From Bombardia bombarda (taxonomy: Eukaryota; Ascomycota; Sordariomycetes; Sordariales; Lasiosphaeriaceae): a DNA stretch of 64,000 nucleotides. The position numbers and the translations under genes were made by a program. Positions 1 to 11,275 of the stretch are shown here, in pieces (position 1 is the first letter of the stretch; every line of letters starts with the position of its first letter). The notes under the pieces were generated by a model. It was not told where the DNA came from and searched no databases. It saw only the letters and a list, made by a program, of their open reading frames with translations. The stretch is taken from contig JAULSR010000002.1 in NCBI GenBank assembly GCA_030512295.1, positions 5,518,001-5,582,000 of the forward strand, written 5' to 3'.

Positions 1-689
1 TCGCCGACGGGCACGTGGGTGGCCCGGTGGACGAGTATGTCGGCGGCTTGGAGGATGGGGTATGAGAAGAGGCCGTGCTTGAGTGTCTGCTTGGCCTCGT
101 TGCTGCTCAGAGAGACATTATCCTTCAGCGATAGCTTGCTCTGTTTGGTGCGGTAACGCAAGGTAACTATGTGAGCCTTCTTGATGTGGTCTCTCTCTAT
201 TCTCTCTCACTCTCCCTTTCTTTCTCTCACCTTCCATTGGGTCATACGATTCAAGTAGCCGGTCGAGGCGGTGCAGCTCAGGATCCATTGCAGCTCGGAA
301 TGGGCGGGCACCATGGACTGGTAGAAGATGATGGAGCGTGACGGGTCGAGGCCAATGGCCAGCAAGGCGGCGAACATCTCGCGTTTCCACTGACGGAGCA
401 GCCCCCTGGGGCGCGGCATGGTGATGGCGTGCAAGTCAACAATGGAGAAGAGGAGCTTGGTGTCGGCCGCCGCAGAGTCCTGCATCCGCCTCCATTGCTG
501 CAGCGCCCCCAGGTAATTGCCCAGATGCGGCACCCCCGTCGGCTGGATGCCCGAGAATATCACCCCAGGCGTTGTTGCAGACGACGACGACGACTGTTGC
601 TGCGCATCATGTCCGAGTCCGCGTCTTGCCTGGATCTGGCTTAAAAGCGGGCGCGCCTTGATGCCCGCCCTGAGGCTGCTGGACTTCAT
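1..689 (-). CDS. MSW1: Mitochondrial tryptophanyl-tRNA synthetase (5' part; runs off left edge)
   Basis: This is a class I aminoacyl-tRNA synthetase that charges tRNA-Trp. Proposed exons on the minus strand are 689-231 and 140-1, split by a 90-bp intron with donor GTGAGA and acceptor CAG; the 3' half lies outside the window. Residues 42-60 carry the TrpRS signature GIQPTGVPHLGNY, whose PHLGN is the HIGH-box equivalent. It is followed by LLFSIVDLHAIT and by the ILSCTASTGYLNRMTQWK stretch typical of TrpRS, and exon 2 continues with SYPILQAADILVHRATHVPVGD-type sequence. The first 40 residues are rich in Arg, Ser and Gln with almost no acidic residues, which fits a mitochondrial presequence. KMSKS is not visible because the gene is truncated. 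The family call is secure; the organelle is inferred from the presequence. Confidence 0.93.
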
Positions 690-1338
690 CTCAACGCGTC
701 TGTGGAAGACCTATGAAGAAGTTTCACAACTGGGCGGTTTATCTTGGAGTTCGACAGCTGAGTTGTGATTCAGTCATCCCCATATAAAAAAAAATGTGAG
801 ATGGAGAAGCTTTATGAAATGAAGTGAAGCAAGCATGTTCAGGTGTGTGTCAATTGGACCGGACCCGTAAAAGCTCCATCGCTGTAGCCGCTGTAAATTG
901 GGGGCTTTTGATGTGAGATCGCCTAGCACTTATCGCTAAATTCCGATTACGAATGTCCAAATACCATCCATCTAAATTGGCAAGTTTATACCCCATTTTC
1001 CCGCAGAATTGTCTTGACCATTCTATTCTTCATTTTATTTTAAAAGATACTTTGCAAACCCAAGTCAGATATAGTTCTGGCCATATCGACAAAATGATAT
1101 TAAACGCCTTATGAGTTCCAACACGCCCCCATAGGACGAGCGTTGGCAATGATGGGCAGGCCTTACATGATGGTTTTATATCCTTCGTCCCTCAAACCAA
1201 ATACTCTCTCAGTTTAGAGCCACAATCCTCAGACAAAAGATAGTACACTGCGCCTTCTTTATCTGTACAATTTCTCCGCACCGCGTCCAAGCTTGACACG
1301 GCCTATCTATACACACTCGCACTTTACTAGTATGATTC
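690..1338. other. Intergenic: MSW1 5' flank / RSM10 3' flank
   Basis: About 650 bp between two genes that both point left. It should hold the MSW1 promoter and the RSM10 3' UTR. I see no supported gene, tRNA or repeat here. An A-run lies at about 785-795. Confidence 0.6.
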
Positions 1339-2487
1339 TCACCTGCCTCCAGAAACCTTGACTCTCTCCGAGACCAGGAATTCATCGACATTCTCGATAC
1401 CCTCCAACGACCTTTTGTGGCCCAGATGTGCCCACTTGTCCTCCAGGAGCTCCGAAACCTCCTTCACATTCTCATCCATCGCCTTTCCGACCTCTATTTC
1501 ATGTCATGATTAGCAAATGAAATCTCCCACCACCTAATTCTCAACCGTAGTCTCCCCACCAAGAATCAGAGAAGAAAAAAAAAGAAGAAAACCACATACC
1601 AAGCCCACTGAACTCCCACACATTCGCCTTCATACCAATCCCATAGTACGCATGCTTCTGCAGGAACGCAAGCCACACCTGCACCGTCTCGGGGTGTCCG
1701 TCGCGGATCTGAATCAGCCTGCGCATCGTCACGCGCTCAAAGTTCTCCTGCGACTTCTTGTAGATGAAGGTGCTCTTGGGCACCGTCCAGCGCTCCGTGA
1801 TGCGTGGCAGCGGCACAGGCCCAAACGCCGGCAAGCCCAGGTAGTAGGCCGCCCGCAGCGCAAAGTCGCAGAAGAATTCGAGGTTGCGCACAGAGTACGA
1901 CCGCATCTGCAGGTCGCACGACGGCACGCCGAACTCGGCCTCGCGACGCAGCGGCTTCAGGTAGAGCAGCTCGAGCGCTCGCGGCATGCGCATCTCGCCC
2001 TTGGAGCCCATGGGGAGGAAGGAGGAGGCACTGTGGACGTCAGGTTTCATGTTCATAAACTGGAGAGGGCAGTATTGGGTCGGCGGCCGGGGTGTGAATG
2101 TGCCCTGGTGAATTGTAGAGGATGGATGGTGGGTGGCCTACTTGTCCGGCTCGGGAGCTGTGAGGAGCGTTGGTGTCTTGGTCGGCGTCTTTGTCTTCGG
2201 TGTCGGCTTCGGCTTCGACGCTGTCTTTGGGTTCGACTCCGTCGTCGGTGTTGTAGCTCTGTTTAAACTGTCAGCGCCTTGGGCTGAGGAAGTTGGGCAT
2301 CCCCGACTGACAGAGATGCATTGTTCCGAAGCTGTGTCGTCGACGATCGGGAGAGGGCGGTCGCGAGTTGCTGTCATCGCCGGGCATGTTAGATACGACT
2401 TCGACGCGCCATTGGCATGGCATGGAATCTTACCAGTCGCCCCTGCAGCAAGGGCCGTAGCGGCCGTATCAATGCTGGCGAATTCAT
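1339..2487 (-). CDS. RSM10: Mitochondrial small-subunit ribosomal protein uS10m
   Basis: Component of the mitochondrial 30S-like ribosomal subunit. Proposed exons are 2487-2434, 2258-2142, 2059-1600 and 1493-1339 (261 aa). The first two junctions are phase 0, with donors GTAAGA and GTAGGC; the last is phase 1, with donor GTATGT. The 18-codon first exon, MNSPALIRPLRPLLQGRL, is a textbook matrix-targeting sequence (Arg/Leu-rich, no acids) and decides the start. An acidic linker follows. The S10 core, about residues 95-210, includes GVPSCDLQMRSYSVRNLEF, ALRAAYYLGLPAFGPVPLP, RWTVPKSTFIYKKSQENFER and HPETVQVWLAFLQKHAYYG. The C-terminal exon is a charged helix. It lies next to another mitochondrial translation gene on the same strand. 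The family assignment is secure; intron 2 (2060-2141) rests on frame continuity. Confidence 0.93.
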
Positions 2488-5021
2488 CTTTGCGCTGCCC
2501 TCGTAGATAAGTTGGATGTTCCGACTTACGTTCGCGGTTCAACCGAGTTTTTAGCGCGGGTTGCCCGAATTCGAGACTCCGGGGTTCTTGGGGCCCTTAT
2601 CGATAACGCAGGCACACAGCACAGCTGTGGACAAGGACAAGCTACGCGGGAAGTTCATCAATGAAGTCACAAAATCATAGTAAAACATCGGGTAAAGCAT
2701 ATTCTTGCTAACAGTAATTGTATTCAGAAAGCCTTCACTCTGCGGCGCATTGAGGCATTTCTGCGCAGAACACTGCCACATGGAGACTATCTATCCAGCG
2801 AATTACGAGACCAATAGGCTCCATCACATTTCTGAATTGAAGCTGTTTCCCATGGCTAATCTCATACCTTGGTCTGCATTCCCGCACTCGCATCGTGCAA
2901 CCTGTCAAGGCCTACAGCTGTGCCTGTAAAGAATCGCCACCAGGTCCTAACAAGCTAGACAATCTCTTGTCACCTTCCGACTCTACGAAGATAACCCCCA
3001 ACTTTCCCACGACAACTGTGTCCCTCATCTCAGGGAAGGCTTCCCACAGATCCATCCATTGACTGGTTCATTCGGGTAAATAATAACATACAATCGAGAC
3101 CACCGTCATGCTAAAAATGTCTGTCAAAAGTCAGCAAAGTGAACAATTGCCCAGTTGGTAACAAGATATGTGTGATAAGTGTGTTCTCTCAGAGTAACTA
3201 TGATTATAAAGAATCAGGAGGTTGCGGCCCCATACCCATGACGGGATGTTGCACGCATCATGTAAAATTGGGATAAAGTATCATCATGGAAAACCGATGG
3301 TGGAAAGGATTTGTTGGGAGATGTGAAGCCTTACCTTTTGAATTGGGCATTGTTGGGCCCCAGATGGTTCAGACGCTTGGGAGATTCCCTCGCGCAACTT
3401 GCATCTGGGGCTAGATGCGAAAGCGCGGACTGCCACCGCATCGCAAGATAGGCTGCTTTGCTGGTTATCATGATCGAGTCCAACTCAACGTAGCTTCAAC
3501 TAGCGCCCTGCTAGCATCGGCATCGACTGCGACGTAAGATCATCACCATGGTGCTCAGAATGACCGCAGTCCCGTGAAGGAGCTGTGGAAAGCCTGGACA
3601 ATGGTAGACATTGAACAGGTAAAAGGTTGGCAGACAGGAGGAAAAGATTCAGAATTTTGTTATGTATGGGCAGAATTTGAGAGTGGAGCTGATGAATCTC
3701 TTACCTGCTAGGTGAGCGGGTTCCACCAAGCCGATGGGTGCACACGGCGTGGATAAACTTTGATACCCATCCTCGAGCCATGGATCAAAAGCTCAAGCGG
3801 GTCCATGCGTCCTGTCGGCCCCACTCAAAAGTACTCTCGTACCTCTGTTGCGCTGTCAGACAAACAAGCACTCACTTCCACGCATTCCGTCATAGGGCGG
3901 CGCCTGGAGCTTGGAAAAGAGTGAGGCTGGAGCGCCAGTTGGCAACGGTTGGGCAAGCAAGTGCCCCGCCAATGAAAGAGGCTTATGAAGCAAGCAAGCC
4001 CCAGGTCGAGGGAGGCTAGCCCGCAAGCGCCCTTGGGCTGCGAGTGCAGACCGGCTGCAGCCGCAGGCTGCCCGCAGCAGTGTGCAGCAGGCCAAGGTAG
4101 CCCGCGCTTTTGGCGCTTTGGCGGGGGTAGGGACTAGGGGGGGTTTGTATAGCGGTGGACACCCCCTGCTCTCTCTCTTCTGCGCCACACCTCGCTGTTG
4201 CTGGCTGCTGATGCCCAACCAGCCTTTTCCCCGTTGACCGCTTTGCACAAATCATCGTACTTGATCTCGTCTTCGCCCGTGTCATCGTTTTTACTGAGAG
4301 GGAGAAAAAGCTGCAACAAGTTTGCTATTAAATAGCCTCACCGTGCAACAATCGGTATAAGACCAGGTACGTCCGTCATTCGCCCACCGCCTTTCTCCTG
4401 TGCGCGCATCCAAATAAACCTTTTTTTCTGGAGCTTCCATTTGCCTGCGTCGCGCGCCCAATTTCCCCGTTTGACCCAGGCCATTCTCACCAATCATTTC
4501 ATACCCCTCGCAACTGGAGCTGAGTGGCTCGTTGACAAGTCGGCGGGACTCTCAAGAAAGGCGCGCGAGTCGTCAAAGCAAGCGTTTTGAACTCCACCCA
4601 TTCGCTCCGTCTGCTTCGGGCGCCCGCCAATCAATCTACCCAATCAATAAAGGAGCTTTCTGGGCGGAGGTTGGTTTGCGGCAATAGACGGCCCTGTCAC
4701 AAGTAAACAAATGCCCCGGAGTAGCATTTTCGCTGACCGCAGAAGCCAGGAAACCCGAACACTCGAGAGACACCGTGACTGACTATCACGAGACCAGAGT
4801 GTTTATTGTTGCAAACCAACACACAACAAAAACAACAAGACCAGCAAATCACAAATCAACTACTATCCAGGTGGTATCTTGACTGCATTGCAGAGCTATC
4901 GTGTAGTACTGCTGCCACATTGCCTTGCATATACTTAAAGTTAAGACCGCAAGGCCCAAAAAGTCTACCGTAGCTCAATACCCACCGTCACCACTACCAT
5001 CCCAGCCACCGCATCTCCATC
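2488..5021. other. Intergenic: divergent RSM10/HAP5 promoters
   Basis: About 2.5 kb between divergently oriented genes. No ORF shows recognisable similarity, apart from a doubtful WW-like patch on the minus strand at 4497-4134 (see findings). Two CCAAT boxes lie about 380 bp upstream of HAP5. Confidence 0.6.
4627..4644 (+). promoter_or_regulatory. Two CCAAT boxes upstream of HAP5
   Basis: CCAAT occurs at 4627-4631 and 4640-4644, 13 bp apart on the same strand and about 380 bp before the HAP5 start codon. CCAAT is the core bound by the HAP2/3/5 complex, so the gene may be controlled by its own product. The motif is short and could occur by chance. Confidence 0.35.
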
Positions 5022-6058
5022 ATGGATCCTCATAATCCATCATCAACGCCGCTTGGCCAGCCGCCTCGGGAACCCCCCGTCTACGACACCCGCCATGGTG
5101 GCCATTATGGTATGAAAACACTCGAGTAAATCCCGTAGCAGCATAAATGAATGAGTACAACAATTTGCTGACAACGCAAACCCCGCAAAACAGGCGCCAG
5201 CGCAGCGGTTTGTCCTGCCCGAATTTACTACTACTACTATCTGCCTTAGTTATCCCATCACGAGTTTGACTGACTGACACTACTGCTACCATCCAGCTCT
5301 CTGCACAAGGATTTGCCCCCGCCGAGTTGTACACCGGAGCATGGGCCAACGTCCACCAAGGCCTCAACGGCCAGTACAAGGACATTCTCACAGCCTACTG
5401 GCAGCAAACCATCCAACACCTCGAGACCGACACACATGACTACAAGCTCCATCAATTACCGCTGGCGCGGATAAAGAAAGTCATGAAGGCCGATCCCGAT
5501 GTTAAGATGATCTCGGCCGAGGCTCCAATCCTCTTCGCCAAGGGCTGTGACATCTTCATCACTGAGCTGACCATGCGCGCCTGGATACACGCCGAAGAGA
5601 ACAAGAGACGTACCCTACAGCGTTCAGACATCGCCTCGGCTTTGAGCAAGTCTGACATGTTTGATTTCCTCATCGACATTGTTCCCCGCGAGGAAGCCTC
5701 CAGCCACGCTAAGCGCACCGCTGGCCAGGCCTCCGCACAGGCAGCTCCTTCGCAGTCGCAGATCTCTGGTGTTGCCGCCCCTAACCATGGCGGACAGCAC
5801 CCCATGGCCCCGACAGACTACGCCCTGCAAGGCCATCCCATCGCCCCAGAGGCTGACTACCGCCAGCCTCAGAACATGTACCCGGGCCAGGTACAACCAG
5901 GGGCACCGGCACCCTACGGCCAGCCGCAGGCGCCCATGTACAATGTCGACGAGATGTACTACTCGGCCATGCCTCCCCAGCAGGTGAGTCTGCGCTTTGA
6001 TAAACCAATCCCCAAGTTATTCGATAGCTAACTCAACTTCAACAATTAGAATAGTTAG
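5022..6058 (+). CDS. HAP5: CCAAT-binding factor subunit HAP5 / NF-YC (HapE)
   Basis: Histone-fold subunit of the heterotrimeric CCAAT-binding transcription factor; it pairs with HAP3/NF-YB and then recruits HAP2. Proposed exons are 5022-5109, 5194-5207 (only 14 nt), 5297-5983 and 6050-6058, giving 265 aa. The histone fold is at about residues 88-165, starting LPLARIKKVMKADPDVKMIS and including FAKGCDIFITELTMRAW, RRTLQRSDIASAL and DMFDFLIDIVP. The preceding AYWQQTIQHLE...HDYKLHQ segment is the fungal region linked to Hap4-type activator recruitment. The tail is Gln/Pro-rich and disordered. The 14-nt exon is required to keep the frame between exons 1 and 3; its donor is GTTTGT. The last exon adds only Asn-Ser-stop. 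Reading through the last intron would give a different short tail. Confidence 0.95.
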
Positions 6059-6683
6059 AGTAGCCGTTGGATGCAACAGCAACAGAGTCGAGGAAGATTT
6101 GACCCCAACTAGACAAAGAGGGCACACACAATCTTCCGAATAAGGCGTCGAAGACGTAAAAGGTCAGGCGTTGAAAAGGTGTTGATACACCCCTCCGAGG
6201 TAAACTTGAAGAAAAGCAAAAGCGAATAATTAGTATGGCGCCCGTAAGCGATCGGGATTTGAGAGGACAGCGCTGTAGTAGGATTGATTCTCTTTGTTTG
6301 TTCTGGCCTGCCTGTCGCCTTGGGATTGGTGCACTTGAGAAATCGAGTCTCGGGTTCGGATTTGGATGGCTGTTTCCTGTTCTGGTTGCTGTTGCTGCTG
6401 TTGCTGTTGCTGTCGTCGTTGTTATTGTTGTCGAGCGATTGTATACGTTTCATTGGTCCTTTGACTTTGCTAGCTAATAATGACTTATTGATGAACTTTC
6501 CCAAGCACTCTCCCGTGATTAATCGTATGTGCTCTTGTGCTCTTGTGAACTATGCCGGGCACAGACCCGGATTTGGGCACGTGCAAATTGATTGTTTGCC
6601 AGCGATGAGCACCGTAGTAGTCACTGGCTTCGTGAGTTGAAAAGAAAAACATGATCATGAAACATTTCGTAGAGTGTCCTGTA
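6059..6683. other. Intergenic: convergent HAP5/SEC15 3' ends
   Basis: Convergent 3' flanks. They contain an imperfect GTT/GCT trinucleotide run at about 6384-6432. ORFs across it are low-complexity and not supported as genes. Confidence 0.6.
6384..6432. repeat. Imperfect GTT/GCT trinucleotide repeat
   Basis: A trinucleotide run of GTT, GCT and GTC units in the HAP5 3' flank. It is non-coding in the proposed models. Confidence 0.7.
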
Positions 6684-9663
6684 TCACCGCAGGCCAAAGC
6701 GCGATCCGAAATTAGCGAGTGGCGCCGTGGCTCTACTCGGGTTGTCGACTGTGTGCGTAAGTCTGAATCAAGGAATAAACTATTAGCATGACATGATATA
6801 GAAAATCGACTTGATCGGGGGTTTAGAGTAATGGAACACTCACTTCTCCAATAGGATCGGCCCATTCATCGCGTCAACACGGCCGTATTTTTTATTCCTG
6901 GTCGAGATGTCGAAGAATTCATCGTGATTCTCGGACTGCATCAGAGCCACCGTCTGCTGAAGTTCGTCCAGATTCTGCTCGAGCATGAACGCATTGTCAA
7001 GACTAGCGACGAACTCGGTGAGGTACTGAACGTCCATAGCCATGGCTTCCACTCCGTTCGGGTTGATCTTTTTCACGTCAGACGATAGAGGTAATGCCTA
7101 GAACGAGTGGAGTGCTGGTCAGTACTTGTAACCTAGTATATGCAAGCAATAATGGGCATAGGGTAATTAGCCAGCGGGCGTTCAAATGAGTGCTTACGAG
7201 TATCTTCTCTGCAGCGTGGCTGAGGGCATCAAAGTAGATGAGCTCCTTGATTTCTCTAGGAAGCCCTAAAAGGGTGGAGTTCATAATGTTTGACAAATAC
7301 CGGGTCAGTGTCTGCATGTAGTTGCTTGGCTCTGCGGGCTTTGTTGTTGCCATCCTGTTTTTGTGCCACGGCGTCAGCAAACATGACAAAGTTTAGGTTG
7401 GAGGTGACCTGTAAACTTACCAGTCGTAATCAGAAGTGTCAACAAGATCATCAATCTTAGAATTGACTAGTTCAAAAATGCGCTTCTCGGCAGTCTTTTT
7501 GTTGCTCCTGAACTGCTCTGTGGCTGTGAGGGTTACTGGTCCGCCGGCTGACGTGGATGACCGAGCGTGGATCAATAGCTGCTCCAGCTCTTGGCAGGCG
7601 GTCTCAAAATGTTCGAGGTTGATCAAGATTTGCACAATCTGTCCTAGATATTGGGAGCTCAGCCGCTCTACGAGAGACTGACAGACCTTTTCGATCAGGA
7701 GTTCATCCAAGGACTGTACGCGTTCTGTTAGATTGCTGCGAGGAATGAAAATGTCCAAGATTTTTGTAATTATACATACCTTCCGCAGTGTCTCGTCGAT
7801 GACATTGGGGTGTTGGAAGTGGTCGTCAGAAAAGAAGTAGAATTGATTCACAAAATTGCGAATATCGATGCAGCATAGGGGATACATTTGCGAAAACGGC
7901 AGAACGCAAGGGAATCTATGCAAATGTTAGTTAGAGCCAGCACAGTGGGTGTTCGGATGCCATGTATCAATCACATACGTGAGCTCCTCGACGGGCTTGT
8001 CCTGTGTGAGCCAGCTGACGTTGAGAACCTTTTCGTATTCTTCCAAAGTGTTAATAGCCATGGGCATGTAGTCGTCGGTGGAAACAATCTTATTCGATAG
8101 TTAGCACTGACCACAATCGCGGGACCGGTGTAGCAAACCTCCTGAAAGTCCTCGCTGAAACGCCGTTTGAGCAGTTCGGCGTATTTTTGGAATAAGGTAA
8201 GTTGGAAGGTGTTCAGCATGGCTACCGAGTATCCCCAGCCCTGAAAAATATTGTTAATACGCAAAACAACGAAACCGAAAAGAGGAAGTGAACTTGCCTC
8301 CATCGTTTTAATGAAGAGCGCAACGACCACTTTAATTTTGAGCAGAACTTCTGCGTTCGTCACTCTGGCTAACGACCCAGAAATGAGTCTCACCGCATTT
8401 TGACACATGGAATCCCAAAGTTCATCGACCTGTTTATGTTAGAGTTCGCTTGATCAATCGTTCGAGACTATGGCATGCTTACGTCAACCGTGGAGCGAAG
8501 CTGCGGGGCGCGCTGCATGGTCGCCTTCTCGATTATAGCGAAGCCAGCAATACCTTCTAGGAGAGCACTCAGAGAAGAGTCATCGTCGTCGGAGCTGAGA
8601 TTTACAGAGCTCGGCATCAGCAACTCCTTCTGCTGCCGACGAGTAGCCGCATAGTCATTTCGGAATTTGTCGATCTGCCCCAATGCTTCGTGAATATGCA
8701 AGGCTTCGTGCAACGGTGTGAAATCAACCTGGACTTCCTCGTTGTCAAGCACGTCATAGTCGCTGCTCTCATCAAAGACAAGCTCGATTGCCGAATTCAA
8801 CTTGAAATGACTCAGATACTCATTCATTTCAACACGCTTCTGCTGTCTGTCTCGTCGTTGCTCCGTGTGAAAGAAGGCCACTTCGCCCAGAAATTGCGAT
8901 GTTTCTCGGATTCGATACAGCCAGGTATTTAGATCGGTCATGACAGCCTCAGATATCGTCTTCTGGGAAGCGGGGATGGACTTCTGTATCAGGTCGGCAA
9001 GCCTGTACTGGGTGGCATACTTGTTCTGGATGATTGGCACCAGGTACTCGTTCTGCAGGTCCTCCAGGGACTTGAGTGCGCCATAGTACTTTTTCTTGCG
9101 AATGAGATCGTGGGCATTGTTAACAGCATGCAGTATCTTAAGAGATTCTTTGAGAGCATCAGAGACATCGGTGATGTTCTGCTGGACGCTTCGGGTGTTG
9201 ACCAGGGCCTGCTTCTGCTCGGCCAATTTCTCGGTGCTTGCTTGAATCGACTGGTTGAGGTCCAGAATCTCGGCTGTCAAGGCTACTGTTCCCTCGCGCA
9301 CCTTTTGTAGCTGGTTAACAGAGGCCAGGAACTCCTCGTGCTTCGTCAGGCCAATCCGCTCGATCTCGCCTTCTCGGTCCTCGGCATATTGGGACAAGCT
9401 TTGGACGAGCGACGTGGTCCGACTGCTGGAGGTGGCATCTTTTAGTACTGGAATTAGCTGGTCGAGGAAGTCAGAGTCGGAGGGTGCGAGAATGATCTGC
9501 GAGAATCGACGAGTTAGTGGACAGCAAGTAGATGGGTGCCAAATGGACATGGACAAGACAGCCGCAATCAGCCAGGAATTGGCAGTTGTTGGCCATGACG
9601 CCCCCAGCTTACCTGGTCGACAGCAGAGTCATAGTCGTCCCACGTTTGCGCTTTCCTCGGCAT
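6684..9663 (-). CDS. SEC15: Exocyst complex component SEC15 (EXOC6)
   Basis: Exocyst subunit that links the Rab GTPase on secretory vesicles to the plasma-membrane tethering complex. Ten proposed exons on the minus strand: 9663-9613, 9496-8483, 8429-8298, 8240-8139, 8088-7979, 7915-7780, 7713-7421, 7354-7198, 7097-6844 and 6762-6684, giving 775 aa. The frame is continuous throughout. The large second exon carries the N-terminal coiled coil (QNITDVSDALKESLKILH) and the KKYYGALKSLEDLQNEYL...IQNKYA repeat typical of Sec15. Later exons show GWGYSVAMLNTFQL, STDDYMPMAINTLEEYEKVL and DLVDTSDYDW. The protein ends LANFGSRFGLR. Intron 3 (8297-8241) has a GC donor (GCAAGT) and joins two conserved segments in frame. 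Intron 4 uses GTTTGC. Length and order match the fungal family. Confidence 0.94.
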
Positions 9664-11275
9664 CTTGACCTATTAGATATTAAGCCCCATGGACTTTTTC
9701 GAATTCAGACGCGCAGTTTTCTGAGCAGTACGATGTTCAGTGTTCGCGATACGTTGGACATGAGGCAACTGACCATGACATGTGCCGTCATTCGTCAGCA
9801 GTCGCGACGGAACAGGTGGTCAATGCGTCAGTCCTATGTTTAACTGTGGTTTGCCCACCCAAGCCAACTGCTAACCGACCTCGAAACCTTCAGAATTCAC
9901 CCCACGAAATTAGATGCGTATCACCTAGCATCGGAAAACGCAGAATTGCCAGACAGTCGGATTTCCATTTCAAGATGACCGACCGTATTGGTTATCTACT
10001 ATTTTACCAATTCAAGGCGTGATGGTGCCGGGACGTGCTTGCCGAATTCCTGAGATACCAAACCGTGCTGCCCCAGCTGTCAGCTGCCAAGTGGCAGCAG
10101 CTGTACAAGATAACGACGTCGTTCTTGCCCCCTTTCCCACGACATGCGTGCGTTGTGTTCCTTCCCTTTCTCAACCTACGCATCATGCAGCATGATCGAA
10201 GATGGATGGAGACTGGATTTCCGGTGTAGATCTGAGCGAGGTACCTACATAAGGTACCCTGGGTATCTACACAAAGCTGGTTGGCATTCTATCTCACACC
10301 TGGTCCAACCCCCTTTACTTACTCAAAACGCGTCACTGAGCTCGTTGTCCGTTGATTCTGGCATTTTGCTGATGGTTCACTCATACGAGCGGGGGTGGTT
10401 TTGATACCCCCCAGGAGAACTCCAGGCGGTCATCGAAATGATACGTTTCTCTAATTTAGTCCGATGTGTGCTTGCCATTCTACGGCCGCAGTGACACTTG
10501 CGCAGCTTGCAGCTTCCCAGCCCAACAAGCCCTGGGGGCGGCCTTCCCATTCACATTAATGATACGGGCTTTAGCCAGTCAAGTGACTTCCATATTCGCT
10601 TGTTTCTTCGTACGTACCTGCTCTTTTGCCTTTGGCATCGTAGCAACTGCCAGTAAACTCTCATTACCACAACTAGAGGCTAGACTCATTCACCTAACGT
10701 GGACCCGCGTCTCCATCGCACCTGCTTCGCCAAGAAGATTACAATCATCCCATCGCAACAAGAAACCAATCACGAAATAGTATCCCAAGAGAACACCCCA
10801 GGAAGAGCTATTAAATGCATTTCTCGAGCTCTGTCCGGAATATGAAATTATAAAAGTCAAGACGAGGTAACCGCGCCTATTCGTGGCCACTTTTTGGAGC
10901 GGCGAAGACCAGACGAGCGAGAAGCAGTTTCGCTGTCACCCGACCCCGGCAGCGCTTTCCCACCCTCTCTGCCCTTTCTTCCTCCCCCGTTCCTGCCTAA
11001 GGTATAAAAAGAATCACCTTTCTACCACCGCACCTTCCTCACCGTTCGGCAATCGTGCGCGAGTTTTTTGGAAACTCATCTTGCAGTTCCCTCTTGGCCG
11101 CGTGTTTTGGATTACTCTTCTCTCTCCTCTCTTTCCTCCCCTTGGCCTCAAACCTCGAGGATTTCCGACTTCTTTTTACGGACTTGTCAGGTCCCATCCA
11201 CGAATTTGTCGTTCACCCCCTCCTCTTCTGATTTTATAGGCGCCACAAGCAGACCCGTCAATCGGAACTCTCGCC
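9664..11275. other. Intergenic: divergent SEC15/MEI2 promoters
   Basis: 1.6 kb between divergent start codons. It holds a TATA-like element at 11003 and a pyrimidine-rich tract at about 11100-11160 just before MEI2, a usual feature of fungal transcription start regions. No gene is supported. Confidence 0.6.
11003..11010 (+). promoter_or_regulatory. TATA-like box upstream of MEI2
   Basis: TATAAAAA about 265 bp before the MEI2 start codon and upstream of a CT-rich tract. Position and sequence fit a core promoter element; not otherwise tested. Confidence 0.35.
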
